A DNA stretch of 64,000 nt, from assembly GCA_023419315.1 (NCBI GenBank), contig JAEZYE010000061.1, forward strand, positions 1-64,000, given 5' to 3'. A program made the position numbers and the translations under genes. The first letter of the stretch is position 1. Each line of letters opens with the position of its first letter. Source of the DNA: Pseudomonadota bacterium (GTDB lineage Bacteria; Pseudomonadota; Gammaproteobacteria; Xanthomonadales; Xanthomonadaceae). Of the stretch, positions 8,461 through 18,111 are shown piece by piece. Below the pieces are notes generated by a model. It was not told the origin of the DNA, ran no database searches, and was given only the letters and a program-made list of their open reading frames with translations.

Positions 8461-8494
8461 AAGAAGGCCGGATTTTCATCCGGCCTTCTTTTTT
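8461..8494. terminator. Strong intrinsic terminator, probably bidirectional
   Basis: Perfect 12-bp stem aagaaggccgga/tccggccttctt (8461-8472, 8479-8490) with a 6-base loop and a run of T after it on the plus strand. On the minus strand the stem ends in a shorter T-run (aagaa). It separates the convergent PepSY and MFS genes. Confidence 0.92.
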
Positions 8495-8496
8495 CG

Positions 8497-9735
8497 TCAG
8501 TGTGCGGGTGCGGGCCGCGCGAAGCGCCATGCGACCAGCCAGCCTGCCAGCAGCCACAGGGACGCCAGCAGCCACGGCGCACCCGGCAGATGCGCGGGCG
8601 CCTTGTCGCCGATGAACAACGCGAAGACGCTGGCGAACATCATGGGTCCGAAGATGCCGGCCAGGCTCACCAGGCTCATCAACGCGCCCTGGATGCGGCC
8701 CTGCACGTCGGCGCCGACCTGTCGCGTGATCAACGCTTGCGTCGCCGGGCCCGCCAGTCCCCACAACGCGCTGATCGGCAGACCGATCAGGAACATCCAG
8801 CCGACGTCGGCCATGCCGTAGACGAAGAAGCCGACGACACCGCAGGCCAGGCCGAACAGCAGCGTGCGGCGTTCGCCGAGCTTCGGCACCACGCGTCCGA
8901 CCAGCCCGCCCTGCACGATCACGCTGAACACGCCGACCACCGCCAGCACCCACGCGACCTGCCGCTCGTTCCAGTGGTACTGGTATTCGGCGAACAGCAC
9001 GAACACGCTGGGATACACGTAATGCGCGAGGTTGGCGATCAACACCACCGCCGCCAGACCGAACACCTGCGGATAGCGCTTGAGCAGGATCAGCGACCCG
9101 ATGGGATTGGCATGCGACCAGTCGAACCGCGGCGTGCGCTTTTCCTTCGGCAGCGATTCGGGCAACACGAACAGGCCGTACAGGAAGTTCATCAGCGCGA
9201 GCGCGGCCGCGAACCAGAACGGCAGGCGCAGATCGATCGCGCCGAGCTGGCCGCCGATCACCGGCCCGATGATGAAGCCCACGCCGAACGCGGCGCCGAT
9301 CATGCCGAACGCCTGCGCGCGCTTTTCCGGCGGAGTGATGTCCGCGATGTAGGCGTTGGCGGTGGTGAAGCTGGCCGAGAACACGCCGGAGAAGATGCGC
9401 GCAATCAACAGCCACGGCAGCGATTGCGCCAGCGCGATCAGGATGAAGTCCATGCCCAGGCCGAAGCAGGACAGCAGGATCACCGGGCGGCGGCCGAAGC
9501 GATCCGACAGCGCGCCCTGGATTGGCGAGCAGAAGAACTGGATCATCGCGAACAGCGTGCCGAAGATGCCGACCCACCAGGCCGCTTCGGCGAAATCGCC
9601 GCCGACGAACTCGCGTACCAGGCCCGGCAGCACCGGAATGATCACGCCGAACGCCAGGATGTCGATCAGGACGGTGATGAAGATGAAGACGAGGGCGGCG
9701 CGCCGGCCGCGGAAGGCGTGGGGGTCTGCGTTCAC
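8497..9735 (-). CDS. MFS exporter, TetA-like (12 TM)
   Basis: 412 residues with 12 predicted membrane segments. The loop 2-3 signature DRFGRRPVIL (motif A) is at about residues 77-86 and the segment-5 region GFIIGPVIGGQLG matches motif C of drug/H+ antiporters. Overall it resembles the TetA/TCR group that exports tetracyclines or similar compounds. The start is a GTG at 9735; no ATG is available close by. No TetR-type regulator is adjacent, so a role in resistance is unproven. It ends 3 bases from the shared terminator. Confidence 0.85.
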   Translation of the reverse strand: MNADPHAFRGRRAALVFIFITVLIDILAFGVIIPVLPGLVREFVGGDFAEAAWWVGIFGTLFAMIQFFCSPIQGALSDRFGRRPVILLSCFGLGMDFILIALAQSLPWLLIARIFSGVFSASFTTANAYIADITPPEKRAQAFGMIGAAFGVGFIIGPVIGGQLGAIDLRLPFWFAAALALMNFLYGLFVLPESLPKEKRTPRFDWSHANPIGSLILLKRYPQVFGLAAVVLIANLAHYVYPSVFVLFAEYQYHWNERQVAWVLAVVGVFSVIVQGGLVGRVVPKLGERRTLLFGLACGVVGFFVYGMADVGWMFLIGLPISALWGLAGPATQALITRQVGADVQGRIQGALMSLVSLAGIFGPMMFASVFALFIGDKAPAHLPGAPWLLASLWLLAGWLVAWRFARPAPAH

Positions 9736-9766
9736 GAGGTGGGCGGGGTCCGGAAGGCCGGCAAGT

Positions 9767-10642
9767 TTAGTCGAAGGCCGTCGCTTCCGACGAGACGCTC
9801 AACCGCTGCGATAGCCGGTGACGTTTGCCGGGCGGCAGCACGACGACGTCGTCACCGGCATTGGCCACTTCCACGCAGAGGAATCCGCGCCATCCCTCCG
9901 CGGGGAGATCGGCGATGGCCGGCGTGCCCGACGCACCGGGATTCCATACGACCAGCGAGCGGCTGCCGCGGCTCTCGATGTGGATATGCCTGCCAGCGAT
10001 GGAGTCCGCGATCACGAAGCGGTGCCCCGCCTCGTGATAGATGCGGTCGCAGCGACCGGGATCACGCGGATCACCCAGACGCCAATTGCCACGCTGGCGA
10101 TGCCGGCCGCCGAGCAGCTTGTCGTCGAACGCCAGGCCATCGACACCGTGCAGGCGCACGGAATCCACATCGCGCACGGCGAAGTAGCTGTGCAATGCCT
10201 GGGTGAACACCTGCTCGGACGCCCCGGTGTTGGTGGTGACCAGCGTCTGTTCCAGCGTCGCGCCGATGCGCAGCCGCTGGTGCAACGTCAGTGGCGTGCG
10301 CGCGTCGGCGGGCAGCGCAAGATCAAGCACCACGTCATCCTCTTCGCGCCGGGCATCGACGAAGCGCCAGGGAGAAATGCGCGCATGGCCGTGTTGCGGG
10401 ACATCGTCCGGCTGCGACTGCCGGCCGAAGTACGGCCAGCAGATCGGGACGCCGCCGCGGATCGCGTTGGGCGGGCGCCGCGTCTGCGGTGAGTACCACA
10501 GCACATCGCCGAATCCCGTCGGCTGCCACGACAGCAGCTGGCCGCCGTGCGCGCTGATCGCGGCCTGCGCGGTCGGCGTGCGGATGCGCCAGACCGGGAT
10601 GCCGTGGAGTTCATCGGTGTCGACAATCGAATCGAAGTTCAT
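9767..10642 (-). CDS. D-hexose-6-phosphate mutarotase (YeaD type)
   Basis: 291 residues of the aldose 1-epimerase superfamily. It interconverts alpha and beta anomers of hexose 6-phosphates in the cytoplasm. Landmarks are GGVPICWPYFG, HGHARISPWRF, ALHSYFAVRD with the catalytic-acid histidine, and the C-terminal FLCVEVAN with the catalytic glutamate, all in YeaD order. Its ATG overlaps the stop of the lytic transglycosylase gene by 4 bases (ATGA), so it should be translationally coupled to that gene. Confidence 0.88.
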   Translation of the reverse strand: MNFDSIVDTDELHGIPVWRIRTPTAQAAISAHGGQLLSWQPTGFGDVLWYSPQTRRPPNAIRGGVPICWPYFGRQSQPDDVPQHGHARISPWRFVDARREEDDVVLDLALPADARTPLTLHQRLRIGATLEQTLVTTNTGASEQVFTQALHSYFAVRDVDSVRLHGVDGLAFDDKLLGGRHRQRGNWRLGDPRDPGRCDRIYHEAGHRFVIADSIAGRHIHIESRGSRSLVVWNPGASGTPAIADLPAEGWRGFLCVEVANAGDDVVVLPPGKRHRLSQRLSVSSEATAFD

Positions 10643-11892
10643 GGCGTACCGGGAAGGGTGACGGGTGGGCCGGCCTGCTCCAGCGCCACGAGAATTTTGC
10701 GGCCGGCGCGGCCGTCGGCCGGTTGCAGCCCGAGCCGCAATTGCTCGGCCTGGATGGCGCGCCGTGTCTGCGTGCCGATCATGCCGTCCGCCTGACCGAT
10801 GGCATGGCCCCGCGCGAGCAGCAGGATCTGCAACTGCTTGCGCTGTTCCCGCGACAGGCCCGGATCATCCGTCGGCCAGGGCGAGACCAGGCCGCCGCCG
10901 CCGCGCAGGCGATCCGACAACAGCGCGATGGCCAGCGCGTAGCTCTCCGCCGCGTTGTAGGCATAGATGGCGTCGTAATTGCGGAACACGATGAAGGCGG
11001 GGCCTTGCGTGCCGGTTGGCACGAGCAACGCCGAGGGCGCCGCCGTCGAAACCGGGTCGGTCGGCCACGGCGCGCCATCGATGCGGGCAAGGCCGAGTGC
11101 GATCCAGTCCTTCAGCGGGCGGCGCTGCGTGCGGCCGGCCGTTGCGGCGTCGAAGCCTGCCGGCAAACGTACTTCGTAACCCCAGGGCTGCCCGGTCTGC
11201 CAACCCGATGTGCGCAGATAGTTCGCGGTCGACGCGAGTGCATCGGGAATGCTGGCGACCAGATCGCGGCGTCCGTCGCCGTCGCCATCGACCGCAATGC
11301 GTGCGTACGTGGATGGCATGAACTGCGTATGGCCGAACGCGCCCGCCCATGATCCGGTCAACCCTTCGGCATTCAGATCACCGGACTGCAGCAGTGACAG
11401 CAAGGACAGCAGTTCGCTGCGGAAAAATGCCTGCCGCCGACCGAAGCACGACAGCGTCGCCAGCGACGCGAGCAACGGGCGCTTTCCGAACACGCGTCCG
11501 TAATCGCTCTCCACGCCCCACACGGCGACGATGGTTTCCGCATCCACGCCGGATTCGCGCGAGACGCGCGCCAGCAGATCACGATGCCCGGCAAGCATCG
11601 CGCGACCATCCGCCACGCGTTGTTCGTCCACCAGCCCGGCCAGGTAGTCCCACAGCGGCGTGGTGAATTCCGGCTGCGCATCGAGCAGCGTCAACACGCT
11701 CATGTCGGGCGTGATCGTGCGCGTGAAGTCATTGAAGCGCGTGGGATCGATTCCGCGCGCCGTTGCCTGCGTGCGCAGTCCGGCCATGCAGGATTCGAAC
11801 ACCGGATCGCGCGCCGGCGCGACTGGCGGCTCTGGGGGGATCGGCGCGGGGTCCTGCGAGGCAAGCAGGCCAAGCATCAACCAGGATTTCAT
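10639..11892 (-). CDS. Lytic murein transglycosylase, MltB family, with C-terminal peptidoglycan-binding domain
   Basis: 417 residues. It cleaves peptidoglycan glycan strands, giving 1,6-anhydro ends. The SLT2/MltB catalytic domain covers about 30-330 and has the glutamate in VWGVESDYG (E128), plus GAFGHTQFMPSTY and DGDGDGRRDL. A peptidoglycan-binding domain_1 covers about 355-410 (LLLARGHAIGQADGMIGTQTRRAI). The N-terminus is only a short hydrophobic stretch before a proline-rich linker, so export is likely but the signal is weak. AGGGAGG precedes the ATG. First gene of a two-gene unit with the mutarotase. Confidence 0.9.
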   Translation of the reverse strand: MKSWLMLGLLASQDPAPIPPEPPVAPARDPVFESCMAGLRTQATARGIDPTRFNDFTRTITPDMSVLTLLDAQPEFTTPLWDYLAGLVDEQRVADGRAMLAGHRDLLARVSRESGVDAETIVAVWGVESDYGRVFGKRPLLASLATLSCFGRRQAFFRSELLSLLSLLQSGDLNAEGLTGSWAGAFGHTQFMPSTYARIAVDGDGDGRRDLVASIPDALASTANYLRTSGWQTGQPWGYEVRLPAGFDAATAGRTQRRPLKDWIALGLARIDGAPWPTDPVSTAAPSALLVPTGTQGPAFIVFRNYDAIYAYNAAESYALAIALLSDRLRGGGGLVSPWPTDDPGLSREQRKQLQILLLARGHAIGQADGMIGTQTRRAIQAEQLRLGLQPADGRAGRKILVALEQAGPPVTLPGTP

Positions 11893-11973
11893 TGCGGCCT
11901 CCCTGGCCAGCGGGGGAGCGCCTACTGTGCCGGGTGTCCGATGCGATTGCGAATGTGAAGGAGCCGCCGCCGC

Positions 11974-12351
11974 TCAGCGGTGATCGCCGTCCTTGTAGAA
12001 CCAGCGTCCCTCGCGCCGCACGAAGCGGCTGCGTTCGTGCAGGCGTACGGCCGGAGCGCCGCCGACGCGATAGCGCGCAACGAACTCCACTTCGGCGGTG
12101 TCTTCAGCGGTGCGGACATGGGACTTCACATCGAGCCCGAGCCAGCGCACGGCGGCGTCCACGCCGATGTCGTCCGGGCATGTCGCCGGATCCCAGGTCG
12201 CACGCAGGTAGTCGGCATCACCGCGCACGAATGCGGTGTAACGCGAGCGCATCAACGCTTCCGCATCCGGCGCGGGCTCTCCGGCATGATGACGCCCGCA
12301 GCAGTCATCGTAGCTGCGGGCGAGACCACACGGGCAGCGGTCCTGCTTCAC
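11974..12351 (-). CDS. YchJ-like protein with N-terminal SEC-C metal-binding motif
   Basis: 125 residues, UPF0225/YchJ type. It opens with the SEC-C motif CPCGLARSYDDCC (Cys7, Cys9, Cys18 or 19), which binds zinc in this family, followed by a small NTF2-like fold with MRSRYTAFVRGDADYL, as in YchJ. Molecular function is not established. The start is GTG at 12351. It begins 7 bases after folE ends, so the two are probably cotranscribed. Confidence 0.85.
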   Translation of the reverse strand: MKQDRCPCGLARSYDDCCGRHHAGEPAPDAEALMRSRYTAFVRGDADYLRATWDPATCPDDIGVDAAVRWLGLDVKSHVRTAEDTAEVEFVARYRVGGAPAVRLHERSRFVRREGRWFYKDGDHR

Positions 12352-12358
12352 CGTGGAC

Positions 12359-12961
12359 TCAGCGCTTGCTGCCGGTCTCGATGAAGCGCAGGAACTCGGC
12401 GCGCGTGCGTGCGTCCTCGCGGAATTCGCCCAGCATCTTCGAAGTGACCATGCTGACGCCGCGCTTGTGCACGCCGCGCGTGGTCATGCACTCGTGGGCG
12501 CCTTCGATCACCACCGCCACGCCACGCGGCTGCAACACGTCCTGTATGCATTGCGCGATCTGCGCGGTCATCTTTTCCTGTACCTGGAAACGGCGTGCAT
12601 AGGCATCGACGACGCGCGCCAGCTTGCTGATGCCGACCACCTTGCCGCTCGGCAGGTAGCCCACGTGCGCGCGCCCGATGATCGGCGCCATGTGGTGTTC
12701 GCAGTGGCTTTCGTACTCGATGTCGCGCAGGACGATCATTTCGTCGTAGCCGGCGACTTCCTCGAACGTGCGCGCCAGGTATTCACGCGGATCGATCGCA
12801 TAACCGCTGAACCAGTCGCGATACGCCTTGGCCACGCGCTTGGGCGTGTCCAGCAGGCCTTCGCGGCCGACATCTTCGCCGGCCCATTCCAGCAGCACGC
12901 GTACCGCGTCTTCGGCCTGCGCCTGGGTGATGTTGCCGGTCTTCTTGTCGGTCGGGTTCAT
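12359..12961 (-). CDS. folE: GTP cyclohydrolase I
   Basis: 200 residues. It converts GTP to dihydroneopterin triphosphate, the first step of folate and tetrahydrobiopterin synthesis. Zinc and catalytic residues are in CEHHMAPIIGRAHVGYLP (about 105-122), with GLLDTPKRVAKAY at the N-terminus and QVQEKMTAQIA in the core. The ATG at 12961 has GGGAG upstream and gives MNPTDKKTG. Pterin made here could serve the phenylalanine hydroxylase encoded at 43173, an inference from pathway knowledge. Confidence 0.95.
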   Translation of the reverse strand: MNPTDKKTGNITQAQAEDAVRVLLEWAGEDVGREGLLDTPKRVAKAYRDWFSGYAIDPREYLARTFEEVAGYDEMIVLRDIEYESHCEHHMAPIIGRAHVGYLPSGKVVGISKLARVVDAYARRFQVQEKMTAQIAQCIQDVLQPRGVAVVIEGAHECMTTRGVHKRGVSMVTSKMLGEFREDARTRAEFLRFIETGSKR

Positions 12962-13021
12962 GGCGTACTCCCTTGGCGGGGGCGTGATGTTACCTGATTG
13001 CACCGGACGCGGCCGCGCCGC

Positions 13022-14842
13022 TCATGCCTCCGGCACGCGGCCGGCGTGATGCTGCAGCCGCATCCGCAGCCCGGTATCGCGACGGGTGCGGCGCTCGATG
13101 GCGCGACGCAGCGCGGTTTGGTCCGACCACAGCAGCACCTCTCGGCGCGCGCGCGTCAATCCGGTGTACAGCAGCTCGCGATTGAGGACGCGACTGTCCT
13201 GATCCGGCAGCAGCAACGCGATGCGATCGAACTCCGAGCCCTGTGCCTTGTGCACGGTGCTGGCGAACGCGGAATCGTGCTGCGGCAACTGGCTCGGCCG
13301 CCAGCGTCGCAAGGTGCCGCCGACATCGAACGCAATCGACACATCGCCGTCGTCGTCTTCCCACGCGATACCGACATCGCCATTGAACAGACCGTGCCGG
13401 TAGCTGTTGGCGGTGATCATCACCAGACGGCCATGGAACCAGGTTCCGCTGCCGCCCAGCTGGCGCGCGAACCAGGCGTTCCACGTGGACGCCCCGAACG
13501 GGCCGCGCCGCGTGGCCGTCAGCACGCGCACGCGTGACGCCAGCTGCAAGGCCTGCATCGGATCGGCCGCGCGCGCGATGGCCTGCAATTCCGGCAGGAA
13601 TTCGTGCCGCAGCACCGTCTCCAGTTCTGAAGGGGGACCGGATCGCCACTGCACGCCCGTGCTGCCGGCCGCCAGCCGCGCGAACGTGCCTTCGGCGTCA
13701 CCGTCGCGAACCCCGTTGGCGAGCGCCGCGAGCGCGGCGGCGTCAGCCTGCCGGTAACCACGCGAAAGGTGGACGCGATGGCCCGACAATGCATGCGGCG
13801 AAGCTTCGAGCGCTACCTCGGCTTGCAGTGTTTGCGTGGCTTCCGACGCGAGCATCGCCGGCAGGCCGATGCCATCACCCGCCGCATCGCACAGCGCGCC
13901 CAGCACGTGGCCGGCTTCCACTGCGGGCAGCTGATCCGGATCGCCCAGCAGGATCAGCCGTGCATCGGGCGAGACGGCATCCACCAGCTTGGCCATCATC
14001 GGCAGATCGATCATCGATGCCTCGTCGACGATCACCGTATCGAACGGCAGCGGGAATCCGGCGTGATGGCGGAAGCCGACCTTACCGCTGCGCCAGCCCA
14101 GCAGACGATGCAGGGTCTGCGCTTCGCGCGGGATCCGGGCTGCCAGCGGTGGCGCCAAGCGGCCTGCATCGACGTCCCGCTGCACGGACGCGGTGATCGC
14201 TTCGGCGAGGCGGGCGGCGGCGCGTCCGGTGGGCGCCGCGAGCGCGACACGCGCCTGCGGCTGTTCGGCCAGATGCGCCGCGAGCAGGCGGGCGACGGTC
14301 GTGGTCTTGCCGGTCCCCGGACCGCCGGTGATCAGGCTCACCCGTTGCCGCAGGGCAAGCCACGCCGCAAGCGCCTGCCGATCCAGCGGCGCACCCGCAT
14401 GCAATTCGAAGAGCCGCCGCCAATGATCCGGTGCCGTCGCAGGCAGCGGCTGCCGCGCATCGTGCTGCACGCGTCCGACCAGTGCGCGCGCCAATGCGTC
14501 CTCGTAGCGCGCATAGCGCCGCAGGCTCAGGCGACCATCGACCAGGCACAACGGTGCCGGCGCATCGCAATCCGCGGCCACCAGCGGGCTTTCACGCAGC
14601 TCGGCTTCCCAGGCGTCGAGGTCGATCGCGATCGAATCTTCGCCCAGTTCGAACAGCAGACCGTCGATGCCCGACAACGCAAAGCCGCTGTGCCCGAGCG
14701 ACACCGCACGCATCGCCAGCGCACCGCCCAACCGGACGCCCGCGGATCCGCCGCTCCGCTTCAGCAGCGCCGCGAACGCCACATCGACGTCGCGCAACGC
14801 ACCGCGCAGATGCAGGCCGTGCAGCGCATCGACCATGCTCAT
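13022..14842 (-). CDS. recD: Exodeoxyribonuclease V alpha subunit (RecD helicase)
   Basis: 606 residues, the usual RecD size. It is the fast 5'-3' helicase motor of RecBCD, which processes double-strand ends. Superfamily 1 motifs are visible: Walker A GGPGTGKTTTV near residue 172, TLHRLLGW, VDEASMIDL (Walker B) near 260, LLGDPDQLPAV near 290, and the C-terminal STVHKAQGSEFD and YTGLTRAR. It overlaps the recB stop by 4 bases (ATGA), as the last gene of recC-recB-recD. Confidence 0.96.
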   Translation of the reverse strand: MSMVDALHGLHLRGALRDVDVAFAALLKRSGGSAGVRLGGALAMRAVSLGHSGFALSGIDGLLFELGEDSIAIDLDAWEAELRESPLVAADCDAPAPLCLVDGRLSLRRYARYEDALARALVGRVQHDARQPLPATAPDHWRRLFELHAGAPLDRQALAAWLALRQRVSLITGGPGTGKTTTVARLLAAHLAEQPQARVALAAPTGRAAARLAEAITASVQRDVDAGRLAPPLAARIPREAQTLHRLLGWRSGKVGFRHHAGFPLPFDTVIVDEASMIDLPMMAKLVDAVSPDARLILLGDPDQLPAVEAGHVLGALCDAAGDGIGLPAMLASEATQTLQAEVALEASPHALSGHRVHLSRGYRQADAAALAALANGVRDGDAEGTFARLAAGSTGVQWRSGPPSELETVLRHEFLPELQAIARAADPMQALQLASRVRVLTATRRGPFGASTWNAWFARQLGGSGTWFHGRLVMITANSYRHGLFNGDVGIAWEDDDGDVSIAFDVGGTLRRWRPSQLPQHDSAFASTVHKAQGSEFDRIALLLPDQDSRVLNRELLYTGLTRARREVLLWSDQTALRRAIERRTRRDTGLRMRLQHHAGRVPEA

Positions 14843-17800
14843 GACGCCGCTCCATCGAACAGCGCGTCCAGTGCATCGATGAGCGCCTGCGGCGGCCGGT
14901 CACGATGCAGGCCGCGATCGCCCTCCACTTCGTTCAGCCGTCCACGCAGGAACAGGTACACCGCGCCACCGAGGTCGCGTGCGGGCAGATAGTCCGCGCC
15001 CTTGCGCACGCGCAGCCAGCGCTGCAATGCCACCAGATAGATGAGGTATTGCAGGTCGTAGTCATGCGCGCGCACGGCCTCGGCGCAACCCTGCGCCGAA
15101 TAGTCCAGCAGCTGGTTGGTCTTGTAATCCAGCACGTAATACATGCCGGTGGCATCCCGGTAGATCAGATCGATATAGCCATGCATCAGGCCTTCGATCG
15201 TGCCGCTGCGCAGTTGCGCGTGGCTGCGCGGATAGCCGTGCTGCGCCAGCAGTGCATAGAGATCCGGCAGGCGCGTCACGCCCAGCCGGAAATGGAATTC
15301 CATTTCCGCCACGCGCTGCGAGGCCGGCAGATCGCACAGGCGCAGCTCACCCGGCAGCGGCGCGGTCAGTGCGGCGGAAACCAGGCGGCCGGTCTGTTCC
15401 ACCGCGCTGGATCCCTGCGGCAACCCGCGACGTTTCAGCGACTGGCGCAGGAGATCGATCTGCGTGGGCGGAATCTGTGCCGGCACCTTCCATTGGGCGA
15501 AGTCGGCCGCTTCCAGCGCGTCGTGCACGGCATTGCCGAAATCCGGGCCGCGCAGCAGCACGGCGTGATCGGTGTCGCCTTCGCGGGTGGCGAATTCATC
15601 GTCGGCGCCGCGCGCGGGCAGCACCTCGGCGTGGCGCAGCCGCAATCCGGAAAAACTGTACTGGCCACCGGCCATCGGCAGCGCACGCGTCGCGACGCGC
15701 GCGGCGGGGATGGGCTCGGCGGTGTCGTGCGTGCGCAAGGGTTCCGGCGGCATCGGCGGTTCGGTGATGTCCTTCACCGTGATGCTGCCCTGCGATGCAG
15801 CCGCCAATTCATCGAGCCGGCGACGCATGTCCGCCGGCTGCAACGTGTCGGTCTTGCGCCCGGCCTTTTCACCGCCATGCAGCAGCCATTGCAGCGGGGT
15901 GTCGTTGGAGTCGCACGTGCACCCCCACACCAGATGCAATGCATGCCGCGCGCGCGTCAGTCCGACGTAAAGCAGGCGTAGATCTTCCGCGCGTTCGGCG
16001 TCGTCATTGCGCGCCAGGCGATCGTCATGCCGTGCATCGCCGAGGATGATCTCGCGCTGCTTGCCGCTGCCGCGCGACTTGAACAGATAGTTCGCCGCCG
16101 CGCCGTCCTCCTGCGCCTGCACGCAACGCACACCGGCATTGCCGCCACCGCCGCCATCGAATGCGGTGAACGGCAACAGCACGATCGGATACTCCAGGCC
16201 CTTGCTCTTGTGCAGGGTGACGATCTGCACCGCCTGCGTATCGCTTTCCAGGCGCAGGGCAAGCTCGTCGCCTGCCGGTGTCTCCACGCACTGCGCGGCG
16301 AACCAGCGCAGCAGTCCATGCAGGCCGTGGCGCGAACCGGCTTCGGCCTGCAACAGTTCGGCCAGATGCAGTGCATCGGTCATCAAGCGCGCGCCGTCGC
16401 GTTCGGACAGGCGTTCGGCCGCTGCACCGGTGAGGAACGGCAACAGCGCCGGCAACGGACCGCGCTGCTGCCAGGTTTGCGCGGCGTGCTCGATGCGTTC
16501 CTGCCACGCGCGTGCCTGCGCTTCGTCCGCCTCCATGCGTTCGAGTTGCGACACCGTGCCGCCCAGCAAGCGCGTCGCCAGCGCCGCGCGCAGGCGCGCC
16601 GGATCCGCCGGATGCGCAAAGGCTTCCAGCAGGGCCAGCACTTCATTCGCGGCTTCGGAGCGGAACACGCTGTCGTTGCTCTGGCTGGCCGCAGCGATGC
16701 CCGCACGCGCCAGCGCGTCACGCACCAGCGTGATCTGCTTGTTCAACCGCACCAGCACCGCGATGTCGTTCGGACGCACGCGGCGGCGCACGCCGTTTTC
16801 TTCCAGCTCGCCATGATTGAGCCACGCGGCGATTTCGGCCACGCAGGTGGCGATGGCCGAGATCGTGTCGTCCTCCTTAGCGCGCCGGCTCTTGCCTCCC
16901 GGATCGGCCGGCAGCCAGTGCACGCACAATCCGGGCGACGCCGCGCCCGCGCGACGCACACCATCATCCGGATTGCGCGCCGAGGCCTGCACCGGATGGA
17001 ATTCGATGCCCGGGTCGAGAAAGGGCAACGGACTGGCGGTGAACAGGGTCTCGATGGCACGCAGCACCGCCGGCCGCGAGCGGTAGTTGACGTCAAGCGT
17101 GTCTTCGCCGCCGGCGCGCCGCGCGAAGTCCCGCGCGTGCAGGTAGGTCGGCAGGTCGCCGCCACGGAAGCGGTAGATCGCCTGCTTGGGATCGCCGATC
17201 AGGAACAGGCCACTGGCGGATTCGGGTTCCTCGGTTTCGGCCAGATGGATGCGCTGGAAGATGTCCCACTGGCGCGGATCGGTGTCCTGGAATTCGTCGA
17301 CCAGCATCATCGGCCAGCGCTGCCGCACCGCCGAGGCGAAGCGCGTTTGATGACAGGCGCGCCACATCTGTTCGATCAATTGATCCTGGGTGCGCTGGCG
17401 GCGCTCGGCCAGCACGTCGGCAAAGCGTTGCGTCGCATTCCTGCGCAATCCATGCAGCCAGTCCGCGAGATCCGATGCATCGGCCTGCGGCAGCAGCTGG
17501 CGTGCGGGATCGCATACGCGCGGCAGGCTGGCCGCCAGGGCATCCGGGGTGTCCCAGAGCTCGCGCAGGTTCGCATGCGAGGCGGCATCGGTGGCGCTGG
17601 CTTCGCGCCACAGATCCTCGGCCACCTGTTGCCAGATCGTGTCGGCCTGATCGATCACGCCGTCTTCGTTGAGGCTGCCGGCAAGGAAGCCGAATTCCTT
17701 CAGCGCGCGGCCGCAGAAGCCGTGGATGGTGAAGATGCACGCTTCGTCGAGTTGCAGCAGCGCCGCTTGCAGGCGCAGGCGCAGCTGATCGGCCGCAACG

Positions 17801-18111
17801 CCATGCGCCTGTGCGTGCGCGATGATCGCCGCAGTCTGCTGCGCTTCTTCATTTTCAGGGGCCGCGCCTTCCAGCAGGCGCTCGGCCACTCGCAGGCGAC
17901 GGCGCACGCGCTCGCGCAGTTCCGCCGTCGCGGCGCGGGTGAACGTGACCGCGAGCAACTGCGGCAGTGGCACGCCGCCTTCGATCAGCAGGCGCAGCAG
18001 CCACGCGGTCAGCGTGAACGTCTTGCCGGTGCCGGCGCTGGCTTCGATCAGGTGCACGCCGGAAAGCGGCACGCGCAGCGCGATGTCGTCGGCCATCGTC
18101 GTACCGTTCAT
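14839..18111 (-). CDS. recB: Exodeoxyribonuclease V beta subunit (RecB helicase-nuclease)
   Basis: 1090 residues. UvrD-type motor of the RecBCD complex, with a C-terminal nuclease domain. Visible are Walker A EASAGTGKTFTL (about 24-35), VDEFQDTDPRQW, GDPKQAIYRFRGGD, LHKSKGLEYPIV and LYVGLTRARHAL in helicase order, then the nuclease block GYIDLI and VLDYKTNQL near residues 995-1015, which carries the D and DYK metal-binding residues. The ATG at 18111 overlaps the recC stop by 4 bases. A downstream ATG at 18096 is a possible alternative. Confidence 0.96.
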   Translation of the reverse strand: MNGTTMADDIALRVPLSGVHLIEASAGTGKTFTLTAWLLRLLIEGGVPLPQLLAVTFTRAATAELRERVRRRLRVAERLLEGAAPENEEAQQTAAIIAHAQAHGVAADQLRLRLQAALLQLDEACIFTIHGFCGRALKEFGFLAGSLNEDGVIDQADTIWQQVAEDLWREASATDAASHANLRELWDTPDALAASLPRVCDPARQLLPQADASDLADWLHGLRRNATQRFADVLAERRQRTQDQLIEQMWRACHQTRFASAVRQRWPMMLVDEFQDTDPRQWDIFQRIHLAETEEPESASGLFLIGDPKQAIYRFRGGDLPTYLHARDFARRAGGEDTLDVNYRSRPAVLRAIETLFTASPLPFLDPGIEFHPVQASARNPDDGVRRAGAASPGLCVHWLPADPGGKSRRAKEDDTISAIATCVAEIAAWLNHGELEENGVRRRVRPNDIAVLVRLNKQITLVRDALARAGIAAASQSNDSVFRSEAANEVLALLEAFAHPADPARLRAALATRLLGGTVSQLERMEADEAQARAWQERIEHAAQTWQQRGPLPALLPFLTGAAAERLSERDGARLMTDALHLAELLQAEAGSRHGLHGLLRWFAAQCVETPAGDELALRLESDTQAVQIVTLHKSKGLEYPIVLLPFTAFDGGGGGNAGVRCVQAQEDGAAANYLFKSRGSGKQREIILGDARHDDRLARNDDAERAEDLRLLYVGLTRARHALHLVWGCTCDSNDTPLQWLLHGGEKAGRKTDTLQPADMRRRLDELAAASQGSITVKDITEPPMPPEPLRTHDTAEPIPAARVATRALPMAGGQYSFSGLRLRHAEVLPARGADDEFATREGDTDHAVLLRGPDFGNAVHDALEAADFAQWKVPAQIPPTQIDLLRQSLKRRGLPQGSSAVEQTGRLVSAALTAPLPGELRLCDLPASQRVAEMEFHFRLGVTRLPDLYALLAQHGYPRSHAQLRSGTIEGLMHGYIDLIYRDATGMYYVLDYKTNQLLDYSAQGCAEAVRAHDYDLQYLIYLVALQRWLRVRKGADYLPARDLGGAVYLFLRGRLNEVEGDRGLHRDRPPQALIDALDALFDGAAS

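Noticed and set aside
7667..9577. A 636-residue minus-strand frame
   Set aside because: It runs through the MFS exporter and PepSY genes out of frame; low-complexity.
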